A stretch of 64,000 nucleotides of DNA, taken from positions 992,001-1,056,000 of the forward strand of contig CAWFRO010000011.1 of NCBI GenBank assembly GCA_963818225.1, read 5' to 3'. Under the pieces are notes generated by a model. It saw only the letters and a list, made by a program, of their open reading frames with translations, was not told the origin of the DNA and did no database searches. Shown in pieces: positions 38,060 through 46,618 of the stretch. Position 1 is the first letter of the stretch. Every line of letters begins with the position of its first letter. This DNA is from Palsa-504 sp963818225. GTDB lineage: Bacteria > Actinomycetota > Actinomycetes > Streptosporangiales > Streptosporangiaceae. Position numbers and translations under genes: made by a program.

Positions 38060-38262
38060 GAGCCCAGGGTAGAAGCCGGCGGTTGCGGAATGCATACGCC
38101 GATCATGCGTCTCGGTAGAGAATCCTTGCGTAAAACAGCGCCATGACGGCGATTTGTTGCGTAGTTCGCCCGGCGGACGCAGTCCCGCCGAACGGCCTGC
38201 ACCGCGGGCCTCCCCGCCGTAGCCTCGGCCCGCGAGCCGCCTAACGCAGCTCGCCCAGCCGC
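38060..38262. promoter_or_regulatory. ddaH promoter region with two TTGCGTA repeats
   Basis: TACCCT on the minus strand (38066-38071) is the probable -10 box of ddaH. Further upstream TTGCGTA occurs at 38126-38132 and 38157-38163, 31 bp apart, which is about three helical turns. This region is less GC-rich than its neighbours. I infer an operator, perhaps for an Lrp/AsnC protein such as the one encoded at 48802. Confidence 0.4.
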
Positions 38263-38283
38263 CTAACGCAGCTCGCCCAGCCG
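38239..38283. repeat. 22-bp tandem duplication at the dapC stop codon
   Basis: On the minus strand GCTGGGCGAGCTGCGTTAGGCG is present twice. The first copy holds the last codons and the TAG stop of dapC; the second lies just downstream. Confidence 0.85.
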
Positions 38284-39390
38284 CTTCGCCGCGGCGGCGA
38301 CCCGCTCGTCGGTGGCGGTCAGCGCCACCCGGATGTGCCGTGCGCCGGACGGCCCGTACACCGGGCCCGGCGTGACCAGGATCCCGCACTCGCCGGCCAG
38401 CAGCTCGGCCGCCGACCAGCCGTCGTGGTCCGGGCGGGTCAGCCACAGGTACAGCCCGGCCTCGGAGTGCTCCACCGACCAGCCGGCCCGGGTGAACGCC
38501 TCCCGCAGGACCGAACGCCTCGCCTCGTACCGTCCCCGCTGCACCCGGGCGTGCTCGTCGTCGCCGAGCGCCGCGGTCATCGCGGCCTGGACCGGGGCCG
38601 GCACGATCATCCCGGCCTGCTTCCTGATGGCCAGCAGCTCCGCGACCAGCGCCGGGTCGCCGGTCACGAACCCGGCCCGGTACCCGGCCAGGTTCGACCG
38701 CTTGGACAGCGAGTGCACCGCCAGCACGCCCTCGTGCGAGCCCTCGCACACCGACGGGTGCAGCACGGAGACCGGCGCGGCCTCCCAGCCGAGGCCGGCG
38801 TAACACTCGTCGGAGGCCACCACCGCCCCGCGCTCGCGGGCCCAGGCCAGGACCTTGCGCAGGTGCTCGGCCGGCAGCACCCGCCCGGTCGGGTTCGACG
38901 GCGAGTTCAGCCAGACCAGCCGGACCCGCCCGCCCTCCGGCGAATCAGCGCCGAGGGACAGCAGGCTGTCCGAGGCCATCGCCGTCGCCCCGGCCAGCCG
39001 CGCCCCGGTGTCGTAGGTGGGGTAGGCCAGCTCCGGGTACACGATCACGTCGCCCGGCCCGAGCCCGAGCATGACCGGCAGCCAGGCGATGAACTCCTTG
39101 GTGCCGATGACCGGCAGCACGTCGTCCGGCGAGACCGGCACGCCCAGCGAGCGGGCCAGCCAGTCGGCCGCCGCGCCGCGCAGCCGCGGCGTTCCCCGCG
39201 TCAGCGGGTACCCGGGTGAGTCAGACGCCGCGGCCAGCGCGCCGCGGATCACCTCCGGCACCGGATCGACCGGCGTGCCCATGGACAGGTCCACGGCGCC
39301 GTCCGGGTGCTGCCCCGCCTTCTCGCCCAGCGGCGCGATCCGGTCCCAGGTGAACTCGGGCAGCCGCCCGGCCAGGGTGGCGGGGGTCAT
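38263..39390 (-). CDS. dapC: N-succinyldiaminopimelate aminotransferase
   Basis: The 375-residue class I/II aminotransferase acts in the succinylase branch of lysine and diaminopimelate synthesis. Landmarks are PGYPLTRGTPRLRGAAADWL, WLNSPSNPTGRVLPAEHL, ASDECYAGLGWE, and the PLP lysine in VHSLSKRSNLAGYRAGFVTG. The ATG at 39390 overlaps the TGA of fdxA (ATGA) after GGAGG, so translation is coupled. The pairing of a ferredoxin gene with dapC is a conserved actinobacterial arrangement. The stop codon sits in a 22-bp duplication. dapD, the preceding step, is 1.3 kb away on the other strand. Confidence 0.93.
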   Translation of the reverse strand: MTPATLAGRLPEFTWDRIAPLGEKAGQHPDGAVDLSMGTPVDPVPEVIRGALAAASDSPGYPLTRGTPRLRGAAADWLARSLGVPVSPDDVLPVIGTKEFIAWLPVMLGLGPGDVIVYPELAYPTYDTGARLAGATAMASDSLLSLGADSPEGGRVRLVWLNSPSNPTGRVLPAEHLRKVLAWARERGAVVASDECYAGLGWEAAPVSVLHPSVCEGSHEGVLAVHSLSKRSNLAGYRAGFVTGDPALVAELLAIRKQAGMIVPAPVQAAMTAALGDDEHARVQRGRYEARRSVLREAFTRAGWSVEHSEAGLYLWLTRPDHDGWSAAELLAGECGILVTPGPVYGPSGARHIRVALTATDERVAAAAKRLGELR

Positions 39391-39713
39391 TCCTCCACGG
39401 CTTGCGGGGGGAGCGCTGCCACCACCGGGTGGTCCTTGCCGACCTTGCCGGTCTTCGACGCGCCGCCGGGGGAGCCCAGGTCGTCGAAGAAGTCGACGTT
39501 GACCTTGTAGTACTCCTTCCACTGGTCGGGCACGTCGTCCTCGTAGTAGATCGCCTCGACCGGGCAGACCGGCTCGCAGGCGCCGCAGTCCACGCACTCG
39601 TCGGGGTGGATATAGAGCATGCGATCGCCCTCGTAGATGCAGTCCACAGGGCATTCCTCGATGCATGCTCTGTCAAGCACATCAACGCATGGCTCCGCGA
39701 TGATGTAGGTCAC
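39387..39713 (-). CDS. fdxA: 7Fe ferredoxin
   Basis: The 108-residue ferredoxin starts at GTG 39713, behind GAAGGAG with a nine-base spacer; longer versions of the frame add junk. TYIIAEPCVDVLDRACIEEC, then CIYEGDRMLYIHPDECVDCG and ACEPVCPVEAIYYEDDVPDQ give the seven cluster cysteines of the 3Fe-4S/4Fe-4S type. It transfers low-potential electrons in the cytoplasm. It overlaps dapC by four bases. Confidence 0.95.
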   Translation of the reverse strand: MTYIIAEPCVDVLDRACIEECPVDCIYEGDRMLYIHPDECVDCGACEPVCPVEAIYYEDDVPDQWKEYYKVNVDFFDDLGSPGGASKTGKVGKDHPVVAALPPQAVEE

Positions 39714-39781
39714 GGGTGGGCTCCTTCGCGGTTCAGGTTCTGCTGTTAACACAGTATGGCGGCTGCGCGGCTCATGCCGAG

Positions 39782-40657
39782 TCAGCCCGCGACAATACTC
39801 CCGCTGGCGAGCGACTGGGCTGCGGCCCGCTGCCAGCCCGCGCCGTCGTTTGTGGCGTTCCACACATAATCGGCATACCGTACCTGGCTGATGCCGTACT
39901 GCTGGGCGTAGGCCACCAGCCAGCTGGCCACCGTCCAGGCCGCGGCCCGCTGCACCCGCACCACCGCGACGCTCTCGTCCTTCTTATTTGCCGAACGGTC
40001 CGTGCTCACCGCCACCCGTACCCCGTCCTTGCCCCCTCGGCCGAACGTCGAGGTCAGCTGCGTCAGCGCCCCGGTCAGGTCGGCCTTCCCGCCGGGGGAG
40101 TACCAGCACGACACGCCGGCCGCCGAGCTGCCGGTGAAGTAGTTGGCCAGCAGCTGGGCCGTCCCGGCCCACTGCTCGTAGGCGTACCCGTCCGCGCTGT
40201 GCTGCACCTCCTGGGCCGCCTGGTTCACCGGCATCGTGGCGTAGCCGCGCACCTTGACCAGCGCGGCGAAGAACTTCGTGGTGGCGTAGACCGGGTCCTC
40301 GAGCTCGGCGGTGGTGCCCCAGCCCTGCGAGGGACGCTGCTGGAACACGCCCACGGAATCGAGGTCACCGTAGTCCAGGTTCTGCAGCTTCGATTCCTGC
40401 AGGGCCGTCGCGTAGGCGATGGTGACCGCCTGCTTGCCGAGCCCGTGCCGGGCCGCGACGCCCGCGATGGTCGCCGCTATGCCCGCCTGGCTGACCGCGA
40501 GCGGGATGGCCGCCGCCCCGGTGCCGGCCTGGCAGCCCGGCGGCGGCGGCGCGGGGGTGGCGTGCCGGCCGCTGAAGGTCAGGTAGCCGGCGAGCGCCAG
40601 CACCAGCGCGGAGCAGACCACGGCGACGGCCCGCAGCCGGCGGGTAGGGGACGGCAC
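39782..40657 (-). CDS. Secreted/anchored actinobacterial protein with lytic-transglycosylase-like features
   Basis: This 291-residue protein has an N-terminal signal or anchor (LRAVAVVCSALVLALAGYLT), a Pro-rich stretch with one Cys, and a globular domain. The segment HGLGKQAVTIAYATALQESK, then LDSVGVFQQRPSQGWGT recalls goose-type and Slt-type muramidase folds, with a possible catalytic Glu in QESK. I cannot prove activity. Proteins of this type are often found next to dapD in actinobacteria. It starts with GTG 40657, eight bases after TACGGT, and diverges from dapD. Confidence 0.7.
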   Translation of the reverse strand: MPSPTRRLRAVAVVCSALVLALAGYLTFSGRHATPAPPPPGCQAGTGAAAIPLAVSQAGIAATIAGVAARHGLGKQAVTIAYATALQESKLQNLDYGDLDSVGVFQQRPSQGWGTTAELEDPVYATTKFFAALVKVRGYATMPVNQAAQEVQHSADGYAYEQWAGTAQLLANYFTGSSAAGVSCWYSPGGKADLTGALTQLTSTFGRGGKDGVRVAVSTDRSANKKDESVAVVRVQRAAAWTVASWLVAYAQQYGISQVRYADYVWNATNDGAGWQRAAAQSLASGSIVAG

Positions 40658-40689
40658 ACCACCAGACCGTACCGCTAAGCTCCCAGTCC
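40658..40689. promoter_or_regulatory. Back-to-back leaderless promoters (secreted protein / dapD)
   Basis: In a 32-bp gap, TAAGCT (40676-40681, plus strand) lies 8 nt before the dapD ATG, and TACGGT (minus strand, 40666-40671) lies 8 nt before the GTG of the secreted protein. The boxes are four bases apart. This mirrors the mshB/peptidase gap. Confidence 0.55.
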
Positions 40690-41589
40690 ATGAGCACTGT
40701 GCTGTCCCGGGGGGACGACCTCCCGGAGCCCCCCGGGAGCGTCCCGTCCTCGCCTCTCCCCGCTGTTATCTCGCCTCTGCCCGCCGTCATCGACGAGCTG
40801 TGGGAACGGCGCGCCGAGCTGTCCCCGGCCGACGAGCAGGCCCGCGCCGCGGTGGTCGGCGCGGTCGACGCGATCGACGCCGGGCAGGCCCGGGTGGCCT
40901 CCGTCGACCCGGCCACCGACCAGGTGGTGGTGGACGAGCGGGCCAAGCGGGCCATCCTGCTCTCCTTCCGCGTGCTGCCGATGGCCCGGTCCCAGGTGGG
41001 TGACTTCCGCTACGACGACCGGGTGCCGCTGACCACGCGGCTGGACGGCGTGCGCGCGCTGCCCGGCTCGATCGTGCGCTGGGGCGCCTACGTCGCGCCG
41101 GGCGCGGTGCTGATGCCGTCGTTCGTCAACATCGGCGCGTACGTGGATTCCGGCACGATGGTGGACACCTGGGCCACGGTCGGCTCGGGCGCCCAGATCG
41201 GCAAGAACGTCCACCTGTCCGGCGGCGTGGGGATCGGCGGCGTGCTCGAGCCGCCGGAGGCGGTGCCGGTGATCGTCGAGGACGAGGCCATGGTCGGGTC
41301 GCGCTGCATGGTCGTCGGCGGGGCCCGGGTGCGCCAGGGCGCGACGCTCGGCGCGGGCTCCATTCTCACCCCGACCACCCACGTCATCGACGTGGAGACC
41401 GGCGAGGAGCTGCCGCGCGGCGAGGCGCCGCCCTGGTCGGTCTGCGTGGGCGGGACCCGGCCGCGGACGTTCCCCGGCGGTACGTTCGGCATGCCGTGCC
41501 TGCTGGTGCTGAAGAGGCTGCCCGAAGGCTCCCGCCTGGACAAGTCGGCCCTGAACCAGATCCTCCGCGACCACGGTGTGGACGCCTGA
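40690..41589 (+). CDS. dapD: Tetrahydrodipicolinate N-succinyltransferase
   Basis: The 299-residue enzyme catalyses the succinyl-CoA-dependent step of lysine and diaminopimelate synthesis. The C-terminal half is a left-handed beta-helix of hexapeptide repeats (GAYVAPGAVLMPSFVNIGAY, VDTWATVGSGAQIGKNVHLS, then GGARVRQGATLGAGSILTPT). The N-terminal domain of actinobacterial DapD is present (VDERAKRAILLSFRVLPMAR). The first 25 residues contain a near repeat (SPLPAVISPLPAVI). The start is set by the TAAGCT leaderless box. Confidence 0.93.
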   Translation: MSTVLSRGDDLPEPPGSVPSSPLPAVISPLPAVIDELWERRAELSPADEQARAAVVGAVDAIDAGQARVASVDPATDQVVVDERAKRAILLSFRVLPMARSQVGDFRYDDRVPLTTRLDGVRALPGSIVRWGAYVAPGAVLMPSFVNIGAYVDSGTMVDTWATVGSGAQIGKNVHLSGGVGIGGVLEPPEAVPVIVEDEAMVGSRCMVVGGARVRQGATLGAGSILTPTTHVIDVETGEELPRGEAPPWSVCVGGTRPRTFPGGTFGMPCLLVLKRLPEGSRLDKSALNQILRDHGVDA

Positions 41590-41623
41590 GCCACCTGCCT
41601 GGGGCTACTACTCTTGGTTCACG

Positions 41624-42385
41624 ATGAGCGTGAACTCCGAGCCGCACCGGCGGGTCCGCCGCCAGGGACCTGTGACGTTGCGTGGCAATCAGATACCGGC
41701 GACCACCACCGATCAGCGGCTGCTCGACCGGCGCGGCCCGGCCGACTGGGTGCACACCGACCCGTGGCGGGTGCTGCGCATCCAGGCCGAGTTCGTGGAG
41801 GGGTTCGGCCTGCTGGCCGAGCTCGGGCCCGCGGTGTCGATCTTCGGCTCGGCCCGGACCCCGCGCGGCACCGAGGCCTACGCGACCGCGTCGAGCATCG
41901 CGGCCGGCCTGGTCCGGGCGGGCTACGCGGTGATCACCGGCGGCGGACCGGGAATCATGGAGGCGGCCAACAAGGGAGCGGTCGAGGCGGGCGGCGTCTC
42001 GGTCGGCCTGGGCATTGAGCTGCCGCTGGAGATGGGCCTGAACGACTACGTCGAGGTGGGCCTGGAGTTCCGGTACTTCTTCGTCCGCAAGACCTGCTTC
42101 ATCAAGTACTCGCAGGCCTTCGTGGTGCTGCCCGGCGGCTTCGGCACGATGGACGAGCTGTTCGAGGCGGTCACCCTGGTCGCGACCGGGAAGATCACCA
42201 AGTTCCCGATCGTGCTGGTCGGCCGGTCGTACTGGACGGGCCTGCTCGGCTGGCTCCAGGACACCATGCTGGCCGAGGGCAACATCGGGCCCGCGGAGCT
42301 CGGGCTGCTCAGCGTCGCCGACGAGCCCGGCGAGGTGGTCGAGATCATCCGCGCCGCGCACGCCGGCTGGGCCGAGACGGGATAA
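41624..42385 (+). CDS. LOG-family protein (TIGR00730)
   Basis: The 253-residue protein has the LOG/lysine-decarboxylase-like motifs GGGPGIMEAANKGAVEAGG and VVLPGGFGTMDELFEAVTLV, with the conserved PGGxGTxxE signature. Characterised members are cytokinin riboside monophosphate phosphoribohydrolases or nucleotide 5'-monophosphate nucleosidases; lysine decarboxylase activity is not expected. The ATG at 41624 gives MSVNSEPHRRVRRQ, which is usual for actinobacterial members; an upstream in-frame start would overlap dapD. A possible TACTCT box is nine bases upstream. Confidence 0.9.
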   Translation: MSVNSEPHRRVRRQGPVTLRGNQIPATTTDQRLLDRRGPADWVHTDPWRVLRIQAEFVEGFGLLAELGPAVSIFGSARTPRGTEAYATASSIAAGLVRAGYAVITGGGPGIMEAANKGAVEAGGVSVGLGIELPLEMGLNDYVEVGLEFRYFFVRKTCFIKYSQAFVVLPGGFGTMDELFEAVTLVATGKITKFPIVLVGRSYWTGLLGWLQDTMLAEGNIGPAELGLLSVADEPGEVVEIIRAAHAGWAETG

Positions 42386-42451
42386 TTCCCCAGCGCGGCC
42401 CTGCTGCCTGGTCGATGCGACATCGCGCATCAGGCGTGGCACGATTTGTAT

Positions 42452-43048
42452 GTGCCCGTTGTCATGATCCTCGTGGCTGTCGCCATCCTGGTCGGCGTGT
42501 ACGTCGCCGCCACCGGGCGGGGCGGCGAGCTGGCCTACGAGCAGGCCGACCATGCACCGCTGGACCTCGGTCCGGTGTCCGCTACCGACGTCGCCATGCT
42601 GCGCCCGCCCACCGCCTTGTGGGGCTACAACATGCAGGTGACGGACGAGGCGCTCGAGCGCATCGCCGGGGCCCTGCGCGAGCGCGATCTCACCATCGCC
42701 TACCTCCAGCACCGGCTCACCGGTCCGGCCCCGGACCCGGTGGCCCCGGACCCGGTGGCCCCGGACCCGATGGCCCCCCACGCGGTGGCCCCGGACCTGG
42801 CGCCCGCGGCACCGTCGGCTCGCACAGATCAGCCCGCCGCGGCCGCCACCCCCGCCGGCCTGCCCGAAGAGGCCGCTTCGCAAGAGCCCGGCGAGACCGC
42901 CTCCCGAGAGCTGAGTCCGCAAGAGCCGCGAGACCGCCTCCCAAGAGCTGAGTCCGCCAGAGCTGAGTCCCGGGAGCCCAGTCCGCGGGAGCCCAGTCCC
43001 CGGGAGTCCTCTGCCCGGGAGCCCAGTCCCCAAGAGCTCGGCCAGTGA
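42452..43048 (+). CDS. Small membrane-anchored protein with C-terminal repeats
   Basis: The protein has one membrane helix (VVMILVAVAILVGVYVAATG) and a conserved cytoplasmic block LDLGPVSATDVAMLRPPTAL, then GYNMQVTDEALERIAGALRE. The rest is a Pro/Ala/Glu-rich tail with repeats (DPVAPDPVAPDP, then EPSPREPSPRESSAREPSP). This single-helix family lies beside LOG and tag genes in actinomycetes; the function is unknown. The start could be TTG 42446, GTG 42452 or ATG 42464; I chose the GTG. The stop overlaps the tag start (GTGA). Confidence 0.65.
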   Translation: MPVVMILVAVAILVGVYVAATGRGGELAYEQADHAPLDLGPVSATDVAMLRPPTALWGYNMQVTDEALERIAGALRERDLTIAYLQHRLTGPAPDPVAPDPVAPDPMAPHAVAPDLAPAAPSARTDQPAAAATPAGLPEEAASQEPGETASRELSPQEPRDRLPRAESARAESREPSPREPSPRESSAREPSPQELGQ

Positions 43049-43662
43049 GCGACCGGGGTCCCGTCCCCGGCCCGGACGGCGCGCTGCGCTGTCCGTGGGC
43101 GCTGAGCGCGCCGGAGTATCTCGCTTACCACGACCAGGAGTGGGGGCGCCCGGTCCGCGGCGACGCGGCGATCTTCGAGCGGCTGTGCCTCGAGGCCTTC
43201 CAGTCCGGGCTGTCCTGGCTGACCATCTTGCGCAAGCGGGAGAACTTCCGCGCGGCGTTCGCCGGGTTCGACGCCGTCACCGTCGCCCGCTTCGGCGACG
43301 AGGACGTCGCGCGCCTGATGGCCGATGCGGGAATCGTACGCAACCGCGCGAAGATCAACGCGGCGATCACCAACGCGCGGGCCGCGGTCGGCCTGCCCGG
43401 CGGCCTGACCGCGCTGGTCTGGAAGTACGCGGGCCAGGCCGCCGCCGCGCCGCGCACGCTGGCCGACGTGCCGCCCGCCACCCCGGCGTCCAAGGCGCTG
43501 GCCGCCGAGCTGAAGGGCCACGGCTTCACCTTCACCGGCCCGGTGACCGCCTACGCGACCATGCAGGCCTGTGGCATCGTCAACGATCACCTGGCCGACT
43601 GCGTCGCCCGGGATACCTGCGCCGCCGGGACGCCTGACGAGGCCTTATCCTGCACGGCATGA
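43045..43662 (+). CDS. tag: DNA-3-methyladenine glycosylase I
   Basis: Tag removes 3-methyladenine from alkylated DNA. The 205-residue protein has the family's zinc Cys near the start (LRCPWALSAPEYLAYHDQEW), the substrate pocket LCLEAFQSGLSWLTILRKRE, and GIVRNRAKINAAITNARA. The C-terminal metal-binding residues occur in GFTFTGPVTAYATMQACGIV, then NDHLADCVARDTC. The GTG start overlaps the upstream stop (GTGA), so it is co-expressed with the membrane protein gene. Confidence 0.93.
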   Translation: MSDRGPVPGPDGALRCPWALSAPEYLAYHDQEWGRPVRGDAAIFERLCLEAFQSGLSWLTILRKRENFRAAFAGFDAVTVARFGDEDVARLMADAGIVRNRAKINAAITNARAAVGLPGGLTALVWKYAGQAAAAPRTLADVPPATPASKALAAELKGHGFTFTGPVTAYATMQACGIVNDHLADCVARDTCAAGTPDEALSCTA

Positions 43663-44384
43663 GCCCAGATCCCGATATAGCCGCTCTCTTCGCCCCCGTC
43701 GGTCTCGAGGAGACCTTCGCCGGGGTGCTGGCCGAGGCGGCCAGCGTCCTCGGCCAGCTCGCCGACCCGGTGGACGCGGAATTGTGGGGCTCCGATCTGA
43801 TCGGAGCGCTATCGAGCTCGGCCGCGGGCCCGGCCGAGCTCGACCGCTCGATGACCGGGTCGCTGGTTCCGGCCGCGGAGGCCGCCCGCACCCCGGGATC
43901 CCTCGCGCTGCTGCTCGTCCTGGCCGCGGTCGGCTCACCGGTGCTACGCCCCGCCGCCGGGCAGGCGGCGGCGCGGGTACGCGCTAGCGGTGTGGCCGAG
44001 CCGCCGTGGGCGGCTGGCCTCGGCTCCCCGCGGGCTGGCGACTGCTGGCACTACGCGGACGTGGGCGGCCGCCAGGAGTCGCTGACCATGACCTTCGCCT
44101 ACGGTGACCGTCAGCACGCCGTCTGCGTGCTGATCGATCACAGTCGCGGGGGCCGGATCAAGGACGTGTGGGTGACCAGGACGGCCGGCCTGCGCGAGCA
44201 GACCGAGCGGGCGGCTCAGGCGGACCCGCTGGTGGTGTTCGAGATGATCGACGCCGCTGACGCCGCCCGCAGGCTCGAGCGCGCCATCAGCGCGGGTGAG
44301 TGCGCCGAGCAGCCCGACCAGGTCGACGACGTGGTGGCCCACCGGGCCCTGCTGCGCGCCCGGCTGGAGCTGCTGGCCGGCTAG
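43659..44384 (+). CDS. Conserved actinobacterial protein, unknown function
   Basis: The 241-residue protein shows no signal or membrane segment. The N-terminal half is helical (LEETFAGVLAEAASVLGQLA); the C-terminal half has DCWHYADVGGRQESLTMTFA and AVCVLIDHSRGGRIKDVWVT, which looks like a compact alpha/beta domain. I do not recognise a named family. The ATG overlaps the tag stop (ATGA), and a TATCCT box inside tag lies 7 nt upstream, so it may also have its own leaderless promoter. Confidence 0.65.
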   Translation: MSPDPDIAALFAPVGLEETFAGVLAEAASVLGQLADPVDAELWGSDLIGALSSSAAGPAELDRSMTGSLVPAAEAARTPGSLALLLVLAAVGSPVLRPAAGQAAARVRASGVAEPPWAAGLGSPRAGDCWHYADVGGRQESLTMTFAYGDRQHAVCVLIDHSRGGRIKDVWVTRTAGLREQTERAAQADPLVVFEMIDAADAARRLERAISAGECAEQPDQVDDVVAHRALLRARLELLAG

Positions 44385-44494
44385 CCGCCTGCCCGGGATC
44401 CGGGCTTAAGATACAAATGCCAATCACCGGCCGTCACGCACAGCTCGTCGCGCTGACCCGCCTCCGCTCGGGCTGGCTGGAGGAGGAGAAGAAG

Positions 44495-46618
44495 ATGACC
44501 GTGCCGCTCATCGACGGGATCCGAAGCTTCCAGGCCATGGTCCCGATGCGTGATGGCGTCCGGCTGAACACGTTCGTCTACCTGCCGGAATCCGGCGGTC
44601 CGAGCTACCCGGTCATCTTGCAGCGGACGCCCTACGGCATCACGGCCCCGCCCGGCCAGGCCGTCACCGATCCGGCCCGGGGGTGGCTCACCGACCCCGC
44701 CAAGCCGATGGCCGGCGCCATCCTGCGCGGGTGGCGTGAGATCGTCCGCCACGGTTACGCGGCTGTCTACCAGGACTGCCGCGGGCGGTACGGCTCGCAG
44801 GGGGAGGATCACGCCTACGGCGACGACGCCAGTGACGGCTTCGACACGCTGGAGTGGATCGACGACCAGCCGTGGTCGAACCACCGTGTCGGAGTGTCCG
44901 GGTCCTCCGCGGTCGCCACCACGGCGCTGGCCGCCGCATCGCAGGGGCACCCGAGCCTCAAGGCGTTCTTCGCGCAGGTCGGGGGCTCGAGCATCTACGA
45001 CGACGTGGTCTACGAGGGCCAGTCGATCGAGATGGAGCGACTGTGGCTGTGGATCGCCGGCAACATCCCGGGGCTGTCGGCCTCCCATCGCCAGGCGGTC
45101 ATGGCGCGCACCGGCCTGAGCGCCGGGGAACTCGACCAGGTGGCCAAGTCGGCGGCCGAACGGAGCGCGGCGCTGGCTGCCGCCCAGGCGGACTGGCCGC
45201 CCTACGTGGACTCGCCGGACTGGATGCGCCTGCCGCTGCGCGGATACCCGGACTTCTCGGTGTGGCAGCCGTATCTCGATGAGATCATCGGCCACCCGGT
45301 GCCGGACGCCTTCCGGGCCCGCCACAACTTCCGGCGGACCATCGAGATACCGGGCTTCCACGCGACGTCCTGGTTCGACATCTTCCTGACCAGCGTGCTG
45401 TCCGCGTTCGCCGAGCTGCAGGCGCGGGTGGGCCACCAGCGGCTGTGGGTGGGACCCAACGCCCACCACTTCGTGTACGAGAGCCAGTTCTGGCCCCGGG
45501 ACCCCTACTTCGAGTGGTTCGACCACTGGCTGCAGGACGAACCGACGCCCATCATGCGCGAGCCGGCCGTCTTCTACTCGCCGCGCGCGTGGGTCGCCGA
45601 CCCCGAAGGCTACGTCGCCGACGACTGGCGGCACGCCGATGACTGGCCGCCGCCCGGCACCCGGGAGCGGCGCTGGTACCTGCGCGGCGACGGCACCCTC
45701 GGCGACGCTCCGGCCGGCGAGGGCCGGTCCTACGTCTACGACCCCGGGCAGCCGGTGCCCTCCCTCGGCGGCCGGAACATGCTGATCGCCTCCGGCGTGG
45801 CCGACCAGCGGCCGCTGCGGTCCTTGACCGGCTATGGGCTGGTCTACGCGAGCGAGCCGCTGCCTGCGGACCTGACCGTGGCCGGCGCGGTGGAGGCCGT
45901 CCTGGCCGCGGAGTCCGACTGCCCCGACACCGACTTCGTGGTCAAGCTGATCGACGTCCAGCCCGACGGGTCCGCACTGCTGATGATGGACGGGGTACAG
46001 CGCGCGATGTACCGCGACGGGGCGCCTGAGCCCCGGCCGCTCACGCCCGGCTCCCCGGTCGAGATCCGCGTCGGCCTCGGCCAGATCCACCACACGTTCC
46101 CGGCCGGCCATCGCATCGGGGTCGACGTCACCTCGAGCAACTTCCCGCGCCGGGCCCGCAACACCAACAGCGGGCACCCGGTCCTGGCCGACGACGGCGT
46201 CGACGACATCCGCATCGCGACCAACACCGTGCACCACGCCGACGGCCGCGCGTCCTACCTCGTCCTGCCGGTCCTGGACGGGACGGCTAAGGGGTCAGCG
46301 CCAGGCACGCGCCGGCCGGGTCGAGCAGCCGGTGCGGGCCCGGCGCACCGGGCAGCCGGGCCAGGTCGCCGCGGACCCGCGCGACCGGGCCGCCCGGACC
46401 GGCCAGGATGCTCCCGTCGGCCCCGGCCGCGACGAGACCGCCGTCATGGCGCAGCAGCACCGGGCCGTCACGCTCGGCCGAGATGGCCACCCGCCCGGCC
46501 CGCAGCCCGTCGAGCACAGCACCCGGCTCGCGGCCCGCGCACTCGACCCAGGTGGTCGGGCTGCCGGGCGGGGCGTCGTCGCCGGGCCGGTGCCAGTCGC
46601 TGCCGCCGACCGGGATAG
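44495..46618 (+). CDS. CocE/NonD-family hydrolase, 3' end run-on
   Basis: This is an alpha/beta hydrolase of the X-Pro dipeptidyl-peptidase/CocE type: FQAMVPMRDGVRLNTFVYLP, YGYAAVYQDCRGRYGS-like text (VYQDCRGRYGSQGEDHAYG), and the nucleophile region RVGVSGSSAVATTALAAASQ. The C-terminal beta-sandwich domain ends FPAGHRIGVDVTSSNFPRRA, then ADGRASYLVLPVLDG. The natural protein should end near 46290. No stop is present, and the frame continues for about 110 Arg/Pro-rich codons antisense to the PHP gene. The ATG at 44495 follows GGAGGAGGAGAAGAAG; an upstream ATG at 44417 is less likely. Confidence 0.82.
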   Translation: MTVPLIDGIRSFQAMVPMRDGVRLNTFVYLPESGGPSYPVILQRTPYGITAPPGQAVTDPARGWLTDPAKPMAGAILRGWREIVRHGYAAVYQDCRGRYGSQGEDHAYGDDASDGFDTLEWIDDQPWSNHRVGVSGSSAVATTALAAASQGHPSLKAFFAQVGGSSIYDDVVYEGQSIEMERLWLWIAGNIPGLSASHRQAVMARTGLSAGELDQVAKSAAERSAALAAAQADWPPYVDSPDWMRLPLRGYPDFSVWQPYLDEIIGHPVPDAFRARHNFRRTIEIPGFHATSWFDIFLTSVLSAFAELQARVGHQRLWVGPNAHHFVYESQFWPRDPYFEWFDHWLQDEPTPIMREPAVFYSPRAWVADPEGYVADDWRHADDWPPPGTRERRWYLRGDGTLGDAPAGEGRSYVYDPGQPVPSLGGRNMLIASGVADQRPLRSLTGYGLVYASEPLPADLTVAGAVEAVLAAESDCPDTDFVVKLIDVQPDGSALLMMDGVQRAMYRDGAPEPRPLTPGSPVEIRVGLGQIHHTFPAGHRIGVDVTSSNFPRRARNTNSGHPVLADDGVDDIRIATNTVHHADGRASYLVLPVLDGTAKGSAPGTRRPGRAAGAGPAHRAAGPGRRGPARPGRPDRPGCSRRPRPRRDRRHGAAAPGRHARPRWPPARPAARRAQHPARGPRTRPRWSGCRAGRRRRAGASRCRRPG

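Noticed and set aside
36041..38146. A 701-codon plus-strand open frame
   Set aside because: It lies antisense to rocD and ddaH, both of which have clear catalytic motifs; the composition is typical of a GC-rich shadow frame.
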